Assembly: GCA_009746045.1 (NCBI GenBank)
Contig: RPFO01000065.1
Span: 5,387,590-5,451,589 of the forward strand
Length of the DNA stretch: 64,000 nt
Direction of reading: 5' to 3'
Source of the DNA: Mesostigma viride
Taxonomy: Eukaryota > Streptophyta > Mesostigmatophyceae > Mesostigmatales > Mesostigmataceae
The position numbers were made by a program, and so were the translations under genes. This document shows, one piece after another, positions 20,833 through 32,297 of this stretch. Position 1 is the first letter of the stretch. Every line of letters begins with the position of its first letter. The notes under the pieces are model-generated. The model made no database searches and was not told the DNA's origin. It was given only the letters and a program-made list of their open reading frames with translations.

Positions 20833-21662
20833 TGAGGGAGGGAGGGAGGGAGGGAGGGAGGGAGGGAGGGAGGGAGGGAGGGAGGGAGGGAGGGAGGGAG
20901 GGAGGAGAGGGGGAGGGAGGGAGGAGGAGGGAGGGAGGGAGGGAGGGAGGGAGGGAGGGAGGGAGGGAGGGAGGGAGGGAGGGAGGGAGGAGGGAGGGAG
21001 GGAGGGAGGGAGGGAGGGAGGGAGGGAGGAGGAGGGAGGGAGGGAGGGAGGGAGGGAGGGAGGGAGGGAGGGAGGGAGGGAGGGAGGGAGGGAGGGAGGG
21101 AGGGAGGGAGGGAGGGAGGAGAGGAGGGAGGAGGGAGGGAGGGAGGGAGGAGGGAGGAGGAGGGAGGGAGGGAGGGAGGAGGGAGGGAGGGAGGGAGGGA
21201 GGGAGGGAGGGAGGGAGGGAGGGAGGGAGGGAGGAGGGAGGGAGGGAGGGAGGGAGGGAGGGAGGAGGGAGGGAGGGAGGGAGGGAGGGAGGGAGGGAGG
21301 GAGGAGGAGGGAGGGAGGGAGGGAGGGAGGGAGGGAGGGAGGGAGGGAGGGAGGGAGGGAGGGAGGGAGGAGGAGGGAGGGAGGGAGGGAGGGAGGGAGG
21401 GAGGGAGGGAGGGAGGGAGGGAGGAGGGAGGGAGGGAGGGAGGGAGGGAGGGAGGGAGGGAGGGAGGGAGGGAGGGAGGGAGGAGGGAGGGAGGGAGGGA
21501 GGGAGGGAGGGAGGGAGGAGGGAGGGAGGGAGGGAGGGAGGGAGGGAGGGAGGGAGGAGGGAGGGAGGAGGGAGGGAGGGAGGGAGGGAGGGAGGGAGGG
21601 AGGGAGGGAGGAGGAGGGAGGGAGGGAGGGAGGGAGGGAGGGAGGAAGGGAGGGAGGGAGGG
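20833..21662 (+). repeat. (GGGA)n/(GGAG)n microsatellite with periodic 3-bp slips
   Basis: About 830 bp of GGGA units broken at intervals by GGA slips. The minus strand reads as a false poly-(SLPP) ORF. Confidence 0.97.
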
Positions 21663-21669
21663 TAGGTCA

Positions 21670-23290
21670 CTCACAGCAGTTTATTCCCACCCCAGCAGGG
21701 CCCCTCCCTCACATCCGGCTGCAAATTCTGCTTGATATCGCTTGTCTCTAGAATAAGCCGGACAGCCCTGATGCGAGCAAACGGCTCGCCATCATACTGT
21801 CGCTCACTGATGCTTTATACGCGCTTTCCGTAAGATGCAAACATGACGGAAAAGAGAGACTCGGGGAAAGGGGATACGGTGAAATACTTGTCTGCTACCG
21901 GCCGGGGTTTCAACAGCGAAAAAATTTGCGCCTGAATGTGCACATACCACTCCGTCACGTCGACAACGGTCTTGCATCGCATGTCCGTGTCACAGACGCG
22001 CAAAAATTGCTGGCGGCATTGGCATGCTCGCCGCAGGAAACGCATGTGCGGAGGTCCGTTTTAGCCCCTGAAGCCATGGCGTCTTTGATGCCGAGAACGC
22101 CTGCAAAAGACACGATATTTGGCACAAAAACAATTAAAAACGAATTACGGGTATGCGACGCCTGGCCCAGCCTTGAAATGGGATAAAAAATCGCGGCAGC
22201 TAATTTGAAGCAAACTGAAGCGGTAATGAAAAAAGTGCTTCGGTCAAGGCCTTTAAAACTAAAAAATGCGTCGATCAGGGTAAAAAACCAGAGGTCGGGG
22301 CCACTTTCATCGGGAAATTTTTTTGCTGCAGGTTGATGGGGTCGAGAGAAAATCGGCGACAAAACAGGCACCCACCTGTGAATGACGCCAAAATGCCGAA
22401 GGATTCCGCAGAATTTGAGGCGAAAAAAAATAATGGCAAGTAATATATGACCGTAGGAGCATACACTAAAATTTCCAGCCTCTATACTGCATTTTTATTC
22501 GCTCACGGTAGCCTGCCAGGCCGCCATGCCTATCGGTGGAAATTCGGTCACCGTCGTGCACGCACACACCAAAAATCGCATTTCGCGCCACTTTTCGGGT
22601 CCTTCTTACGAGGCTACATTTTGGCGGGGCTCGGACCGTTGTGTGGCTAACCGCTCTTGTACGCAACCAGCAAGCCCCGGAGGGGCTGCCACCGGCTTAA
22701 ACTTTCGGGGACGCTCCGCAGCGCCACCCCTACGGATCTTTAAGCCTGGGCTTTATTCGCCTACGGTTGGGACAGTGTTTATTCGTGTTTATATATTTTT
22801 GGAGAACATTTTTTTGTTTTTTCATATGTTACATTAGATGACAAGTGGCTGGGAACATTGTTAGCCTCGGTAGTGACAAATTTTAGTATATTTCCGTGTC
22901 GAAATGGCGAGTATTTTATTTAACTTGTACAATAATTTTTTCGAATTACAAATTTATAATTTGGTTTGACCTAAAAATCATGTCGTCACTCAAATATGTA
23001 GTTGCTGTGTAGGACTTTCCGTCTGCAAATTGGTTCGTACTAATTTCGAATGTCACAACAATGTTACTGTACTAAGGCCTCTTTGGTAGATGTCTTAAAA
23101 CACAAATTCGCTCCGGAAGTGCCAAAGTACCTTGCTTGTAACCGGACTAGTTACGAATTGTGATTGGAAGGTTGTCCCCTACAACCACAAGGAATAGAGG
23201 GGACGCTCCGCAGCGCCACCCATACGACAGTCCGGACCGGGCTTTGCTGAAATAATTTTCTCACTCGCAACTTAGCCATCAAACTCACTT
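21670..23290. other. region without recognisable genes
   Basis: Only short ORFs without family features. Two copies of a CTCCGCAGCG-centred palindrome (ggggacgctccgcagcgcca) occur at about 22706 and 23199. The rest is unique, moderately AT-rich sequence. Confidence 0.4.
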
Positions 23291-23295
23291 TTACG

Positions 23296-23773
23296 ATGGA
23301 GCGCGCCGATGTTTTTGGTTCGCAGCATACATATGTGCATGTCGATAAAAAGGAGCATGCGGCCAACATGTATGTTGAAATCGACTCCCCCCCCCACGAC
23401 TTCCCACGCTCCCTGCGGGGACCGTTTGGAGGTTGGGGTTCAGGTGTCATTGCGTTCGGAAACGGGATGATCGACCTGATGCCCCCAGATTCAGATTTGG
23501 CGCCTCAGTGCCCCCCGTGTTCCGGGTAAGGCCAGGGTGGTGCAATGCCTCCAGAATGAGGGCACGGAAATTTCGCCCAATGTCTCGGCTGTGCGCCTCC
23601 GGGCTGAGGCCCAGCATGAGTTCTTGAATGCGGCGGAAATAGGTGGGGCCGTATGGGCCCCCAAACAATTTTCCAACGAGCCTCCAAATTTCGTGGGGGA
23701 CTTGTACAAGGGAGCGTACAAGTTTCGTGACATTGAGATCGATGGATGGGGGTCATTTCTCCAGGAAAAGTGA
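23296..23773 (+). pseudogene. possible frameshifted hypothetical gene
   Basis: An ATG-started frame of 77 codons ends at 23529. A second frame, open from about 23500, gives a further ~85 codons to 23773 with ordinary composition (NEGTEISPNVSAVRL, DLYKGAYKFRDIEID). The two could be one gene with a single-base shift at about 23520. No family recognised; it could also be noncoding. Confidence 0.25.
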
Positions 23774-24059
23774 ATGCCGGTCCCATTTGGCAAATATAAT
23801 CGATGATTAATTCCATGCAACATTTTGCGTTGGTCAAATGTGTAAATTTGCATTATTCATCGATTCAATAAAATTATGGGGGTGGGTATACCCACCATGC
23901 ATTTGATGGTTGAAAGTACTACTAGCTTCGTCGATTAACTCTTCTCAACATGGTCCTCTAGTCGACTAGGATTGTACCAATCCATCAGGGTATCGAGAAA
24001 CTTGTTATGCCGAAACACTCCGGTCGAAAATTTCGTGCCACCTGCAGGCAATCAAAAAG

Positions 24060-24185
24060 CGCACGCGGACCGACGGGAAAGAGTAGTTAGTCACGAAATT
24101 AAAAAAACGACAAAAAGTGTCACACGCGGCCCGGCGGGAAAGAGTAGTTTGTTACGAAGTTAAAAAAACGACGAAAAGTGTCACA
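24060..24185 (+). repeat. 66-bp tandem duplication
   Basis: A segment containing cgacgggaaagagtagtt and aaaaaaacgac, ending agtgtcacac, is present twice in tandem with a few substitutions. Confidence 0.7.
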
Positions 24186-24186
24186 C

Positions 24187-24950
24187 TTTTCGGAACATTC
24201 GAAGTGGGCCCGGCCTGCCTGCAAGAATCCAACTTGATATGAGTTCATTTGTTCACTATTCATATTTGTTTCATGTAAGTTAACCGAGAAAATGACGAAA
24301 AACTGCACATGTATGCTGTCACATGTCACCATTTGAGCTCAGAATGAGCCCAATTTTTGTGGGTGGTCTATTTTCATGGTCTAGATGCTGCCTGCAAGAA
24401 TCCAGCCTGAAATGAGTTCATTTGTTCAATATTCATATTTGTTTCATGTAAGAAAAGGGGGGAAATGACGAAAAACTGCACATGTATGCTGTCACATGTC
24501 ACCATTTGAGCTCAGAATGAGCCCAATTTTCGTGGGTGGTCTATCTTCATAATATAAATGCTGCCTGCAAGAATCCAGCCTGATATGAGTTCATTTGTTC
24601 ACTATTCATATTTGTTTCATGTAAGAAAAGGGGGAAAATGACGAAAAACTGCACATGTATGCTGTCACATGTCACCATTTGAGCTCAGAATGAGCCCAAT
24701 TTTCGTGGGTGGTCTATTTTCATGGTATAAATGCTGCCTGCAAGAATCCAGCCTGAAATGAGTTCATTTGTCCACTATTCATATTTGTTGCATGTAAGAA
24801 AAGGGGGAAAATGACGAAAAACTGCACATGTATGCTGTCACATGTCACCATTTGAGCTCAGAATGAGCCCAATTTTTGTGGGTGGTCTATTTTCATGGTC
24901 TACATGCTGCCTGCAAGAATCCAGCCTGATATGAGTTCATTTGTCCACTA
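24187..24950 (+). repeat. 173-bp satellite, about 4.5 units, forward orientation
   Basis: The word gctgcctgcaagaatcc occurs at 24387, 24560, 24733 and 24906, exactly 173 bp apart. Unit landmarks are caaaaactgcacatgtatgc-type words and gagctcagaatgagccc. The array is interrupted at 24950 by the Ty3/gypsy element and resumes at 39029. Confidence 0.9.
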
Positions 24951-24951
24951 G

Positions 24952-25640
24952 TGTAACGAACCCATCCGGGTCGTGCGAAAGATCCTATGTTAGGGTGGTT
25001 AATATGGAAATCTGGGTCAACCGCTCACCACTCTCCGGGAGTGGTATTAACGGAGCAGTTGCTGCATTTACACTGCTACGGCTCACGATGATTAATATTG
25101 CATTAATCTACACAACCCACATTCAGGATAGAGCCACCAAATGCAGTTGGAATTATGCCCCAGGTTCAGACAGGTGATAACACACACTTTATTCCGAACC
25201 AAGAGGACGAGACTCTCGTCCTCGGACCAATTTCACCTAGGTCTGCCACCAAGCTGGCAAGGGGCGCCGACATGGCGCCGACCTTCCAGCGAATTCCAAA
25301 GCATGCAGTCCACACAAGATCCTCGGGTCGACATCGACCCCCGCCAGCTGGCTACAGAATCCACGCATGAGTACAATATCTCAACCAGCTGTAAAGTACG
25401 CAGCGCGGCGCGAATGCACCGGCCTACTAGCTCTAGAAGATCTCGAACATCACCCTAGGCCCAAAATAACCGGTCCGAATCACACAAACTATCATAGTTC
25501 CATACAAAAATCCTGACCAAGGGACAATTCCCAAATTAAGTCCCGAAATGAATCCCAAAGTCCTACGGACTATGACAACAAGCCAAAATACATAATTTAT
25601 TCCATTGTTGCGCCCGTTCCAAAGGGTCGGGTTCGCAACA
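24952..25640 (-). repeat. 3' LTR of the Ty3/gypsy element
   Basis: Plus-strand ends are TGTAACGAACCC and GGGTTCGCAACA, i.e. TG...CA with an imperfect 12-bp inverted end. I noticed two mismatches against the other 689-bp LTR (ctgcat/cggcat and cgatga/cggtga), which means a young insertion. Confidence 0.93.
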
Positions 25641-25656
25641 CTCCTCCCCCTCCCCG
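25641..25656 (-). other. polypurine tract
   Basis: On the element strand the 16 bases before the 3' LTR are GGGGAGGGGGAGGAG-type purines, directly abutting TGTTGCG. This is the expected plus-strand primer. Confidence 0.85.
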
Positions 25657-25920
25657 GGGGACGGTAGTCCCTACCGTCATGTAGATAAGGCCCAGCAACT
25701 AAAGGGAGAAAGCACACAACAAACATGTTACTAACCACACATGGTTACTCTACTTGCCTCGCAGGGCAAAAATTCAGGTTGACCATAGGGGTACTATGTC
25801 CCAGCCCATGTTCACCCATCAGACTAGTAAAACCAATTCCCCCAGAACTTGCCACACAAGGACAAGTTTTGACGTAGTCAAATAGTGGAATTCTTCCAAC
25901 CACACTTCCGACCTTCTTGG

Positions 25921-28089
25921 TCAGCGGCCGTGGTTTCGCCGGCGATTCGCGGGATCCGGGGCCTTCTCATTTCGTTGTTGGCAGGCCCGCTGGTATGCCC
26001 GCTCTCCAATCTCTGTGGCCTGTGGACCACGGGTCCCAGGGTACGCCAAGAGCTCCTCCTCGAACGCCCACTGCTCCGGTCTGCCTGCATCGCGCCGCCC
26101 CAAAAGAGAGAGGCGGGCCCACGAGCCGAGAGGCCACATGGCCAAGAAGGCCGCCAGGTACTCCGGAATCGTGAAGAGGAGGGTCTTCGCACCCTTGTCC
26201 ACCACCCCGCAACGGTGGTCCCGAATGTAAGCCTCTCCCATACCCATCATCACCTCAGACGCTAGGCTCCAATCAATCCAAGTGTTCTCGTCCACGCTCA
26301 TGTCCAGGAAGTCAGGAGCCGTCGCGTGCAGGAACGCTGGCGCGTCCGGGGCCAGCTTCGGAGGCCCCACCAAACGGGTTTCGCCCGCCACCCGGTAGGT
26401 CCAGTTGTCCCCCTCGGGCGCATAGCGCGTCACCCTCCCAACCGTGAAGGGGAGATTTTCCCCAGGGACGAATGGTCGTGGACGTCGGAGGGGAATCCTC
26501 GGGTACAGACGTACGCGCAGCAGCTCCAGATAGGCGCCCCGGTCCTTGTAGCACCACGGTCCCGCCGAGAACACCAGGTCATAGTCCGCATACTCCTGTG
26601 GTGATCGGGGTTGGACCGGCGCGTCCGCACTCCAATCCACCCCCAATATTTCCATACGAGGACATCTGCCCCCGTGGGCAACTGTGCGGCCGGGTATCGG
26701 TCGGAGATAGGCCCCCAATGACCATGGCACATCATGGGGGAGGGGCGGCGGGCCCGGAATCGCTAGCGCAAGCGCCTGGACTTCCGGCATCTGGCCGCGA
26801 CCCGCTGGGTGAGCGACGTCAGTATCCGTCCGTGTTGACTGCACGAACGAAGGGCCGGAGGCAGCCTTTCCGCTGGCTGTTGACGGTGCGACCTCCGGGG
26901 TCGACCGGTGGGCCCGTGCAGTAGAAGTGTCCGCAACAGCCTTGCCACGATCTGCCGAGGGCGCGGCCTCCGGAGCCGACCTTGGCGACTGCGTCGATGA
27001 GGGACCGGCTCCTGCCAATCCAACTGTCTTGCTCCGATCAGCCGAAGGTGCGGCCTCCGGGGCCGACCTTGGCGACCGCGACCCTTGATGTCCCGTCGCC
27101 CTGTCCCATGTCCGCCGAAAGGACCTTTCCTCCTCACGCGTCTCCGGGCGAACACCCACGCCACGGGAAGGCTCCCTGGAGCGGGACGCGTCCCGTGCGC
27201 TGCCGGACCTCCTGTCCTGACCCGGGGGTCGCCTGTCTCCCGAGTTCTCGCGGCGGGCCCCGGCATCGCGCGAGGCGTTGCCGGCTGAGTGGGCAAGTTC
27301 CCGGGGCGCAGGGCGCGGCGGGAACAGGTCGTCGTCCTCACTCCAGTCCTCCTCCTCATCGGGGCCCTCCCCGCCGCGATCATCCGCCTCGTCCAACTCC
27401 ACGATGCGGTCGAGCGCCTGCCGGAGGGAGTACTGGCCTGCTGCGGTGCAGAACGGGCCCCGCAAGGCCCCATCTGGCGGCAAGCCCCGGTAGGCCCGCT
27501 GCAGGATCTGACGTCGTGCCGGTGCGACGAGCAAGAACATGAGGCGGGGGTAGGCCATGAGGGCCGACACCGTAGTCACGCAACGGTTGCAGGCACAGCT
27601 GGGTGCGTGGTCCTCCCAAGCTGTCCCTACCGCCACATTCCCTCGAATCGCCGTCCGGGTCTCGACTTTGAACCCGCAGTGCCTTTGCACGGATTCGCGG
27701 AACTTCTCGTGTCGATCGTCGGGCCACTCCAGAACCGAGGAGGCCAGGTAGTCTTGATCGGCCTTGCCGTGCCTGCGCCGTCGACGCGCCAAGAACACGC
27801 CCTCCTGGCCGTAGTCGGGCAGAAACGTCCGCGGATTAAAGGTCTCACGGTTGTTCTCGTTGGCGGTCGCAGCTATATCCGACCCCTGCTCCTTCATGTC
27901 TTCCGACCGTCGTCTCTTGCCACAACTGGCAGGCGGTGCGAACCCCGGAGGCTCCTCCGGGGAGGCTGGGGGTGTGAACCGCACCAAAGGACTGCTGGAG
28001 TCACTACCTATGGGGCGGGGGCTGAAGCGAGTCTCCTCCGGGGAGTACGCCTGTTGTACAAGGAATGACCACGAGCAGCAAGGCAACAC
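25921..28089 (-). CDS. ORF3 of the Ty3/gypsy element, unknown function
   Basis: 722 codons in the sense orientation between the integrase/chromodomain end and the 3' LTR, the position env or other accessory ORFs take in some elements. The N-terminal third has basic clusters and Cys residues (CACNRC near residue 160). The middle is Arg/Asp/Glu-rich, followed by repeats containing SPRSAPEAAPSADR. The C-terminal ~270 residues look globular (many Trp, Pro, Gly). No convincing transmembrane segments, so there is no reason to call it an envelope. It may be expressed from a spliced or subgenomic RNA; no splice site was assigned. I do not recognise the family. Confidence 0.6.
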   Translation of the reverse strand: MLPCCSWSFLVQQAYSPEETRFSPRPIGSDSSSPLVRFTPPASPEEPPGFAPPASCGKRRRSEDMKEQGSDIAATANENNRETFNPRTFLPDYGQEGVFLARRRRRHGKADQDYLASSVLEWPDDRHEKFRESVQRHCGFKVETRTAIRGNVAVGTAWEDHAPSCACNRCVTTVSALMAYPRLMFLLVAPARRQILQRAYRGLPPDGALRGPFCTAAGQYSLRQALDRIVELDEADDRGGEGPDEEEDWSEDDDLFPPRPAPRELAHSAGNASRDAGARRENSGDRRPPGQDRRSGSARDASRSREPSRGVGVRPETREEERSFRRTWDRATGHQGSRSPRSAPEAAPSADRSKTVGLAGAGPSSTQSPRSAPEAAPSADRGKAVADTSTARAHRSTPEVAPSTASGKAASGPSFVQSTRTDTDVAHPAGRGQMPEVQALALAIPGPPPLPHDVPWSLGAYLRPIPGRTVAHGGRCPRMEILGVDWSADAPVQPRSPQEYADYDLVFSAGPWCYKDRGAYLELLRVRLYPRIPLRRPRPFVPGENLPFTVGRVTRYAPEGDNWTYRVAGETRLVGPPKLAPDAPAFLHATAPDFLDMSVDENTWIDWSLASEVMMGMGEAYIRDHRCGVVDKGAKTLLFTIPEYLAAFLAMWPLGSWARLSLLGRRDAGRPEQWAFEEELLAYPGTRGPQATEIGERAYQRACQQRNEKAPDPANRRRNHGR

Positions 28090-28168
28090 CTGTGAGTACC
28101 GGTGTCATACCGACTAGTGTACGTTGTACCTGTGGTATGTACATACCTCTATGTGTATGTACATACCT

Positions 28169-29773
28169 CTAGTGCAACCTGTGGGCCTTCTTGTACGCGT
28201 CTAGCAACCGCTTGCAGCCAGAGAGCTCCTTCTCCGTCCGCCAAGAGGCCTCTGCCCCATATCTAGTAAACTTCCACCGGATCCGATATTGGCGTTGACG
28301 ACCACGCCCGAAATCGCGATGGGCGACAATCTCCTCGACCTCGTCCTCCTGTTCCCCTGTCTCCGGGTCGTATTCCACCGGAGCCGGGGGATTGAGTCTA
28401 CCCTGGATCGAGTTCTGGTGGTACAGCTTGAGCTGGTCGCGGTGGAAGGTTGTCGCGGTGCCCCATGAGATGGGCACGTCCACCTTGAACATGACATCAT
28501 CCCATTTCTCCAGCACTTGGTGGGGCCCCAGGTACATGGGCCGGAGCTTCGTTTTGAGCTCCCCTTCCACCTTCTGGGAGAATCGACCGAGCTGGGGTCC
28601 CTCTACCAGGACCCAGTCCCCGACCTCGATGTCCGGTGCTCTAGAGTCCCGCTTGCCTTCCACGCGAGCCATGTTGCGCTCGGCAGCGGCCCGGTACCCT
28701 TTAACCGCACTGTTGTGAGCTTGGCGCATCTTTTCCAGCAGGCTGCTCACGCCCGCCAGAGTAGTGCGCAGCACCTCCGGTTCCGCCAGCGCCGGACTCG
28801 TCAGCAAGTCGGTCGGCGTCAGCGGATGCCTTCCCGTGTTGAGAAAGAACGGGGTTAGGCCATGGGCTGCCTGTGGTGCGTTGTTCAAGGAGAACTCCAC
28901 CAAGCACAGCAACTCCTCCCAGTTGCTGCCCACCTCGTCGGTGTAATGGCGCATGGTTTCCTGTACCGTGCGGTTGAGTCGCTCCACCAGATGGGAGGAC
29001 GAGCTGTGATAAGCCGTCCCTAGCGACACCTTGGTTCCCAGGCAGTCGAAGAACTCCTGCCAGAACCGGGCGGTGAAGAGCGTGTCCCGGTCCGAGATGA
29101 ACTGGCGGCTGAGCCCGTGGAACCGGAAGACGTGGTTGAGGTACAGTTTGGCACACCCCTCGGCCGTGAGGTCAGCCGGACAGGGGGCCAGGTGACACAT
29201 GCGCGTGAGTCGGTCCACGAACACCAAGATCTTGCTGTTGCCGTTCTTGGTCTTCTTAAAGGGGCCGACGAAATCCATCTGGATCGAGTCCCAGGGACCC
29301 AGGGGATCAGGTAGCGTCTTTGGGACAGCCTGAGTACCCGTGTTCTGGGACTTGGCTATCTGGCACGACGGGCATTCGCGTATATAGGCCGCAATGTAGT
29401 CCTTCATGCCAGGCCAGTAGAAGTGACGACGTGCCCTTGGTAGCAGTCGCCCAATGCCCTGGTGACCGCCGACTAGGGAGTCGTGGAGCTCGTGGAGCAA
29501 GGCTGCTCGACAGAGCTCGGGTATGTAGAGGCGCCACGTGTCCGGGCGCACCATGACGTATAGGCGACCCTCTTGGAACTTGCACGGGAGCCTACCCATC
29601 ATCTTGGGGTGTGACTTGATCACCTCCAAGGCGGCCGGCTCGGTAACCGTGAAGCGGCTGATCAGCATCTCCAGGGGGGAAGTGACCGTATACGCATCGG
29701 CCTCGTCCTCCTCCTCCGGTTGGTCCAGCGCCGAGTGTAGGTACTCAGACAGATACCTTGAACATGACATCAT
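28169..29773 (-). CDS. pol 3' part, tandem copy 3, with chromodomain
   Basis: 534 codons: integrase zinc finger (H-H-C-C: HELHDSLVGGH ... CPSCQIAK), DD35E core (QMDFVG, ISDRD, VERLN), then a C-terminal part that only this copy has in full (PVEYDPETGEQEDEVEEIVA and RQYRIRWKFTRYG..SW), typical of a chromodomain at the integrase C-terminus of chromoviruses. It is separated from pol by the triplication, so the intact pol frame cannot reach it. Confidence 0.85.
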   Translation of the reverse strand: MMSCSRYLSEYLHSALDQPEEEDEADAYTVTSPLEMLISRFTVTEPAALEVIKSHPKMMGRLPCKFQEGRLYVMVRPDTWRLYIPELCRAALLHELHDSLVGGHQGIGRLLPRARRHFYWPGMKDYIAAYIRECPSCQIAKSQNTGTQAVPKTLPDPLGPWDSIQMDFVGPFKKTKNGNSKILVFVDRLTRMCHLAPCPADLTAEGCAKLYLNHVFRFHGLSRQFISDRDTLFTARFWQEFFDCLGTKVSLGTAYHSSSSHLVERLNRTVQETMRHYTDEVGSNWEELLCLVEFSLNNAPQAAHGLTPFFLNTGRHPLTPTDLLTSPALAEPEVLRTTLAGVSSLLEKMRQAHNSAVKGYRAAAERNMARVEGKRDSRAPDIEVGDWVLVEGPQLGRFSQKVEGELKTKLRPMYLGPHQVLEKWDDVMFKVDVPISWGTATTFHRDQLKLYHQNSIQGRLNPPAPVEYDPETGEQEDEVEEIVAHRDFGRGRQRQYRIRWKFTRYGAEASWRTEKELSGCKRLLDAYKKAHRLH

Positions 29774-32297
29774 CCCATTTCTCCAGCACTTGGTGGGGCC
29801 CCAGGTACATGGGCCGGAGCTTCGTTTTGAGCTCCCCTTCCACCTTCTGGGAGAATCGACCGAGCTGGGGTCCCTCTACCAGGACCCAGTCCCCGACCTC
29901 GATGTCCGGTGCTCTAGAGTCCCGCTTGCCTTCCACGCGAGCCATGTTGCGCTCGGCAGCGGCCCGGTACCCTTTAACCGCACTGTTGTGAGCTTGGCGC
30001 ATCTTTTCCAGCAGGCTGCTCACGCCCGCCAGAGTAGTGCGCAGCACCTCCGGTTCCGCCAGCGCCGGACTCGTCAGCAAGTCGGTCGGCGTCAGCGGAT
30101 GCCTTCCCGTGTTGAGAAAGAACGGGGTTAGGCCATGGGCTGCCTGTGGTGCGTTGTTCAAGGAGAACTCCACCAAGCACAGCAACTCCTCCCAGTTGCT
30201 GCCCACCTCGTCGGTGTAATGGCGCATGGTTTCCTGTACCGTGCGGTTGAGTCGCTCCACCAGATGGGAGGACGAGCTGTGATAAGCCGTCCCTAGCGAC
30301 ACCTTGGTTCCCAGGCAGTCGAAGAACTCCTGCCAGAACCGGGCGGTGAAGAGCGTGTCCCGGTCCGAGATGAACTGGCGGCTGAGCCCGTGGAACCGGA
30401 AGACGTGGTTGAGGTACAGTTTGGCACACCCCTCGGCCGTGAGGTCAGCCGGACAGGGGGCCAGGTGACACATGCGCGTGAGTCGGTCCACGAACACCAA
30501 GATCTTGCTGTTGCCGTTCTTGGTCTTCTTAAAGGGGCCGACGAAATCCATCTGGATCGAGTCCCAGGGACCCAGGGGATCAGGTAGCGTCTTTGGGACA
30601 GCCTGAGTACCCGTGTTCTGGGACTTGGCTATCTGGCACGACGGGCATTCGCGTATATAGGCCGCAATGTAGTCCTTCATGCCAGGCCAGTAGAAGTGAC
30701 GACGTGCCCTTGGTAGCAGTCGCCCAATGCCCTGGTGACCGCCGACTAGGGAGTCGTGGAGCTCGTGGAGCAAGGCTGCTCGACAGAGCTCGGGTATGTA
30801 GAGGCGCCACGTGTCCGGGCGCACCATGACGTATAGGCGACCCTCTTGGAACTTGCACGGGAGCCTACCCATCATCTTGGGGTGTGACTTGATCACCTCC
30901 AAGGCGGCCGGCTCGGTAACCGTGAAGCGGCTGATCAGCATCTCCAGGGGGGAAGTGACCGTATACGCATCGGCCTCGTCCTCCTCCTCCGGTTGGTCCA
31001 GCGCCGAGTGTAGGTACTCAGACAGATACCTTGAACATGACATCATCCCATTTCTCCAGCACTTGGTGGGGCCCCAGGTACATGGGCCGGAGCTTCGTTT
31101 TGAGCTCCCCTTCCACCTTCTGGGAGAATCGACCGAGCTGGGGTCCCTCTACCAGGACCCAGTCCCCGACCTCGATGTCCGGTGCTCTAGAGTCCCGCTT
31201 GCCTTCCACGCGAGCCATGTTGCGCTCGGCAGCGGCCCGGTACCCTTTAACCGCACTGTTGTGAGCTTGGCGCATCTTTTCCAGCAGGCTGCTCACGCCC
31301 GCCAGAGTAGTGCGCAGCACCTCCGGTTCCGCCAGCGCCGGACTCGTCAGCAAGTCGGTCGGCGTCAGCGGATGCCTTCCCGTGTTGAGAAAGAACGGGG
31401 TTAGGCCATGGGCTGCCTGTGGTGCGTTGTTCAAGGAGAACTCCACCAAGCACAGCAACTCCTCCCAGTTGCTGCCCACCTCGTCGGTGTAATGGCGCAT
31501 GGTTTCCTGTACCGTGCGGTTGAGTCGCTCCACCAGATGGGAGGACGAGCTGTGATAAGCCGTCCCTAGCGACACCTTGGTTCCCAGGCAGTCGAAGAAC
31601 TCCTGCCAGAACCGGGCGGTGAAGAGCGTGTCCCGGTCCGAGATGAACTGGCGGCTGAGCCCGTGGAACCGGAAGACGTGGTTGAGGTACAGTTTGGCAC
31701 ACCCCTCGGCCGTGAGGTCAGCCGGACAGGGGGCCAGGTGACACATGCGCGTGAGTCGGTCCACGAACACCAAGATCTTGCTGTTGCCGTTCTTGGTCTT
31801 CTTAAAGGGGCCGACGAAATCCATCTGGATCGAGTCCCAGGGACCCAGGGGATCAGGTAGCGTCTTTGGGACAGCCTGAGTACCCGTGTTCTGGGACTTG
31901 GCTATCTGGCACGACGGGCATTCGCGTATATAGGCCGCAATGTAGTCCTTCATGCCAGGCCAGTAGAAGTGACGACGTGCCCTTGGTAGCAGTCGCCCAA
32001 TGCCCTGGTGACCGCCGACTAGGGAGTCGTGGAGCTCGTGGAGCAAGGCTGCTCGACAGAGCTCGGGTATGTAGAGGCGCCACGTGTCCGGGCGCACCAT
32101 GACGTATAGGCGACCCTCTTGGAACTTGCACGGGAGCCTACCCATCATCTTGGGGTGTGACTTGATCACCTCCAAGGCGGCCGGCTCGGTAACCGTGAAG
32201 CGGCTGATCAGCATCTCCAGGGGGGAAGTGACCGTATACGCATCGGCCTCGTCCTCCTCCTCCGGTTGGTCCAGCGCCGAGTGTAGGTACTCAGACA
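28483..32297 (-). repeat. 1,273-bp tandem triplication within pol
   Basis: The same word (ccttgaacatgacatcatcc) occurs at 28483, 29756 and 31029, exactly 1,273 bp apart. Both internal junctions carry the same 4-bp filler (gata) between the end and start of the unit. The shared filler shows that one duplication was made first and then amplified. I see no differences between the three copies by eye. Confidence 0.9.
29745..31046 (-). pseudogene. pol 3' part, tandem copy 2
   Basis: 433 codons identical in sequence to the corresponding part of pol (integrase finger and DD35E core), ending at the duplication junction. The unit is 1,273 bp (not a multiple of three), so each junction changes frame and ends the ORF a few codons later (...FKVSV). 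Confidence 0.85.

Noticed and set aside
20282-21751. Long poly-(THSL), poly-(SLPP) and poly-(GREG) ORFs
   Set aside because: Translations of GAGT and GGGA microsatellites; no coding evidence beyond open frame.
26982-28068. Plus-strand ORFs of 186 and 259 codons opposite ORF3 of the LTR element
   Set aside because: Antisense shadows of a GC-rich coding region; retrotransposon genes are all on minus and these have no motif.
25921-28089. Envelope glycoprotein of an endogenous retrovirus
   Set aside because: No signal-peptide, furin-like or transmembrane pattern; Pro/Ser/Arg-rich disorder and a soluble-looking C-terminal region.
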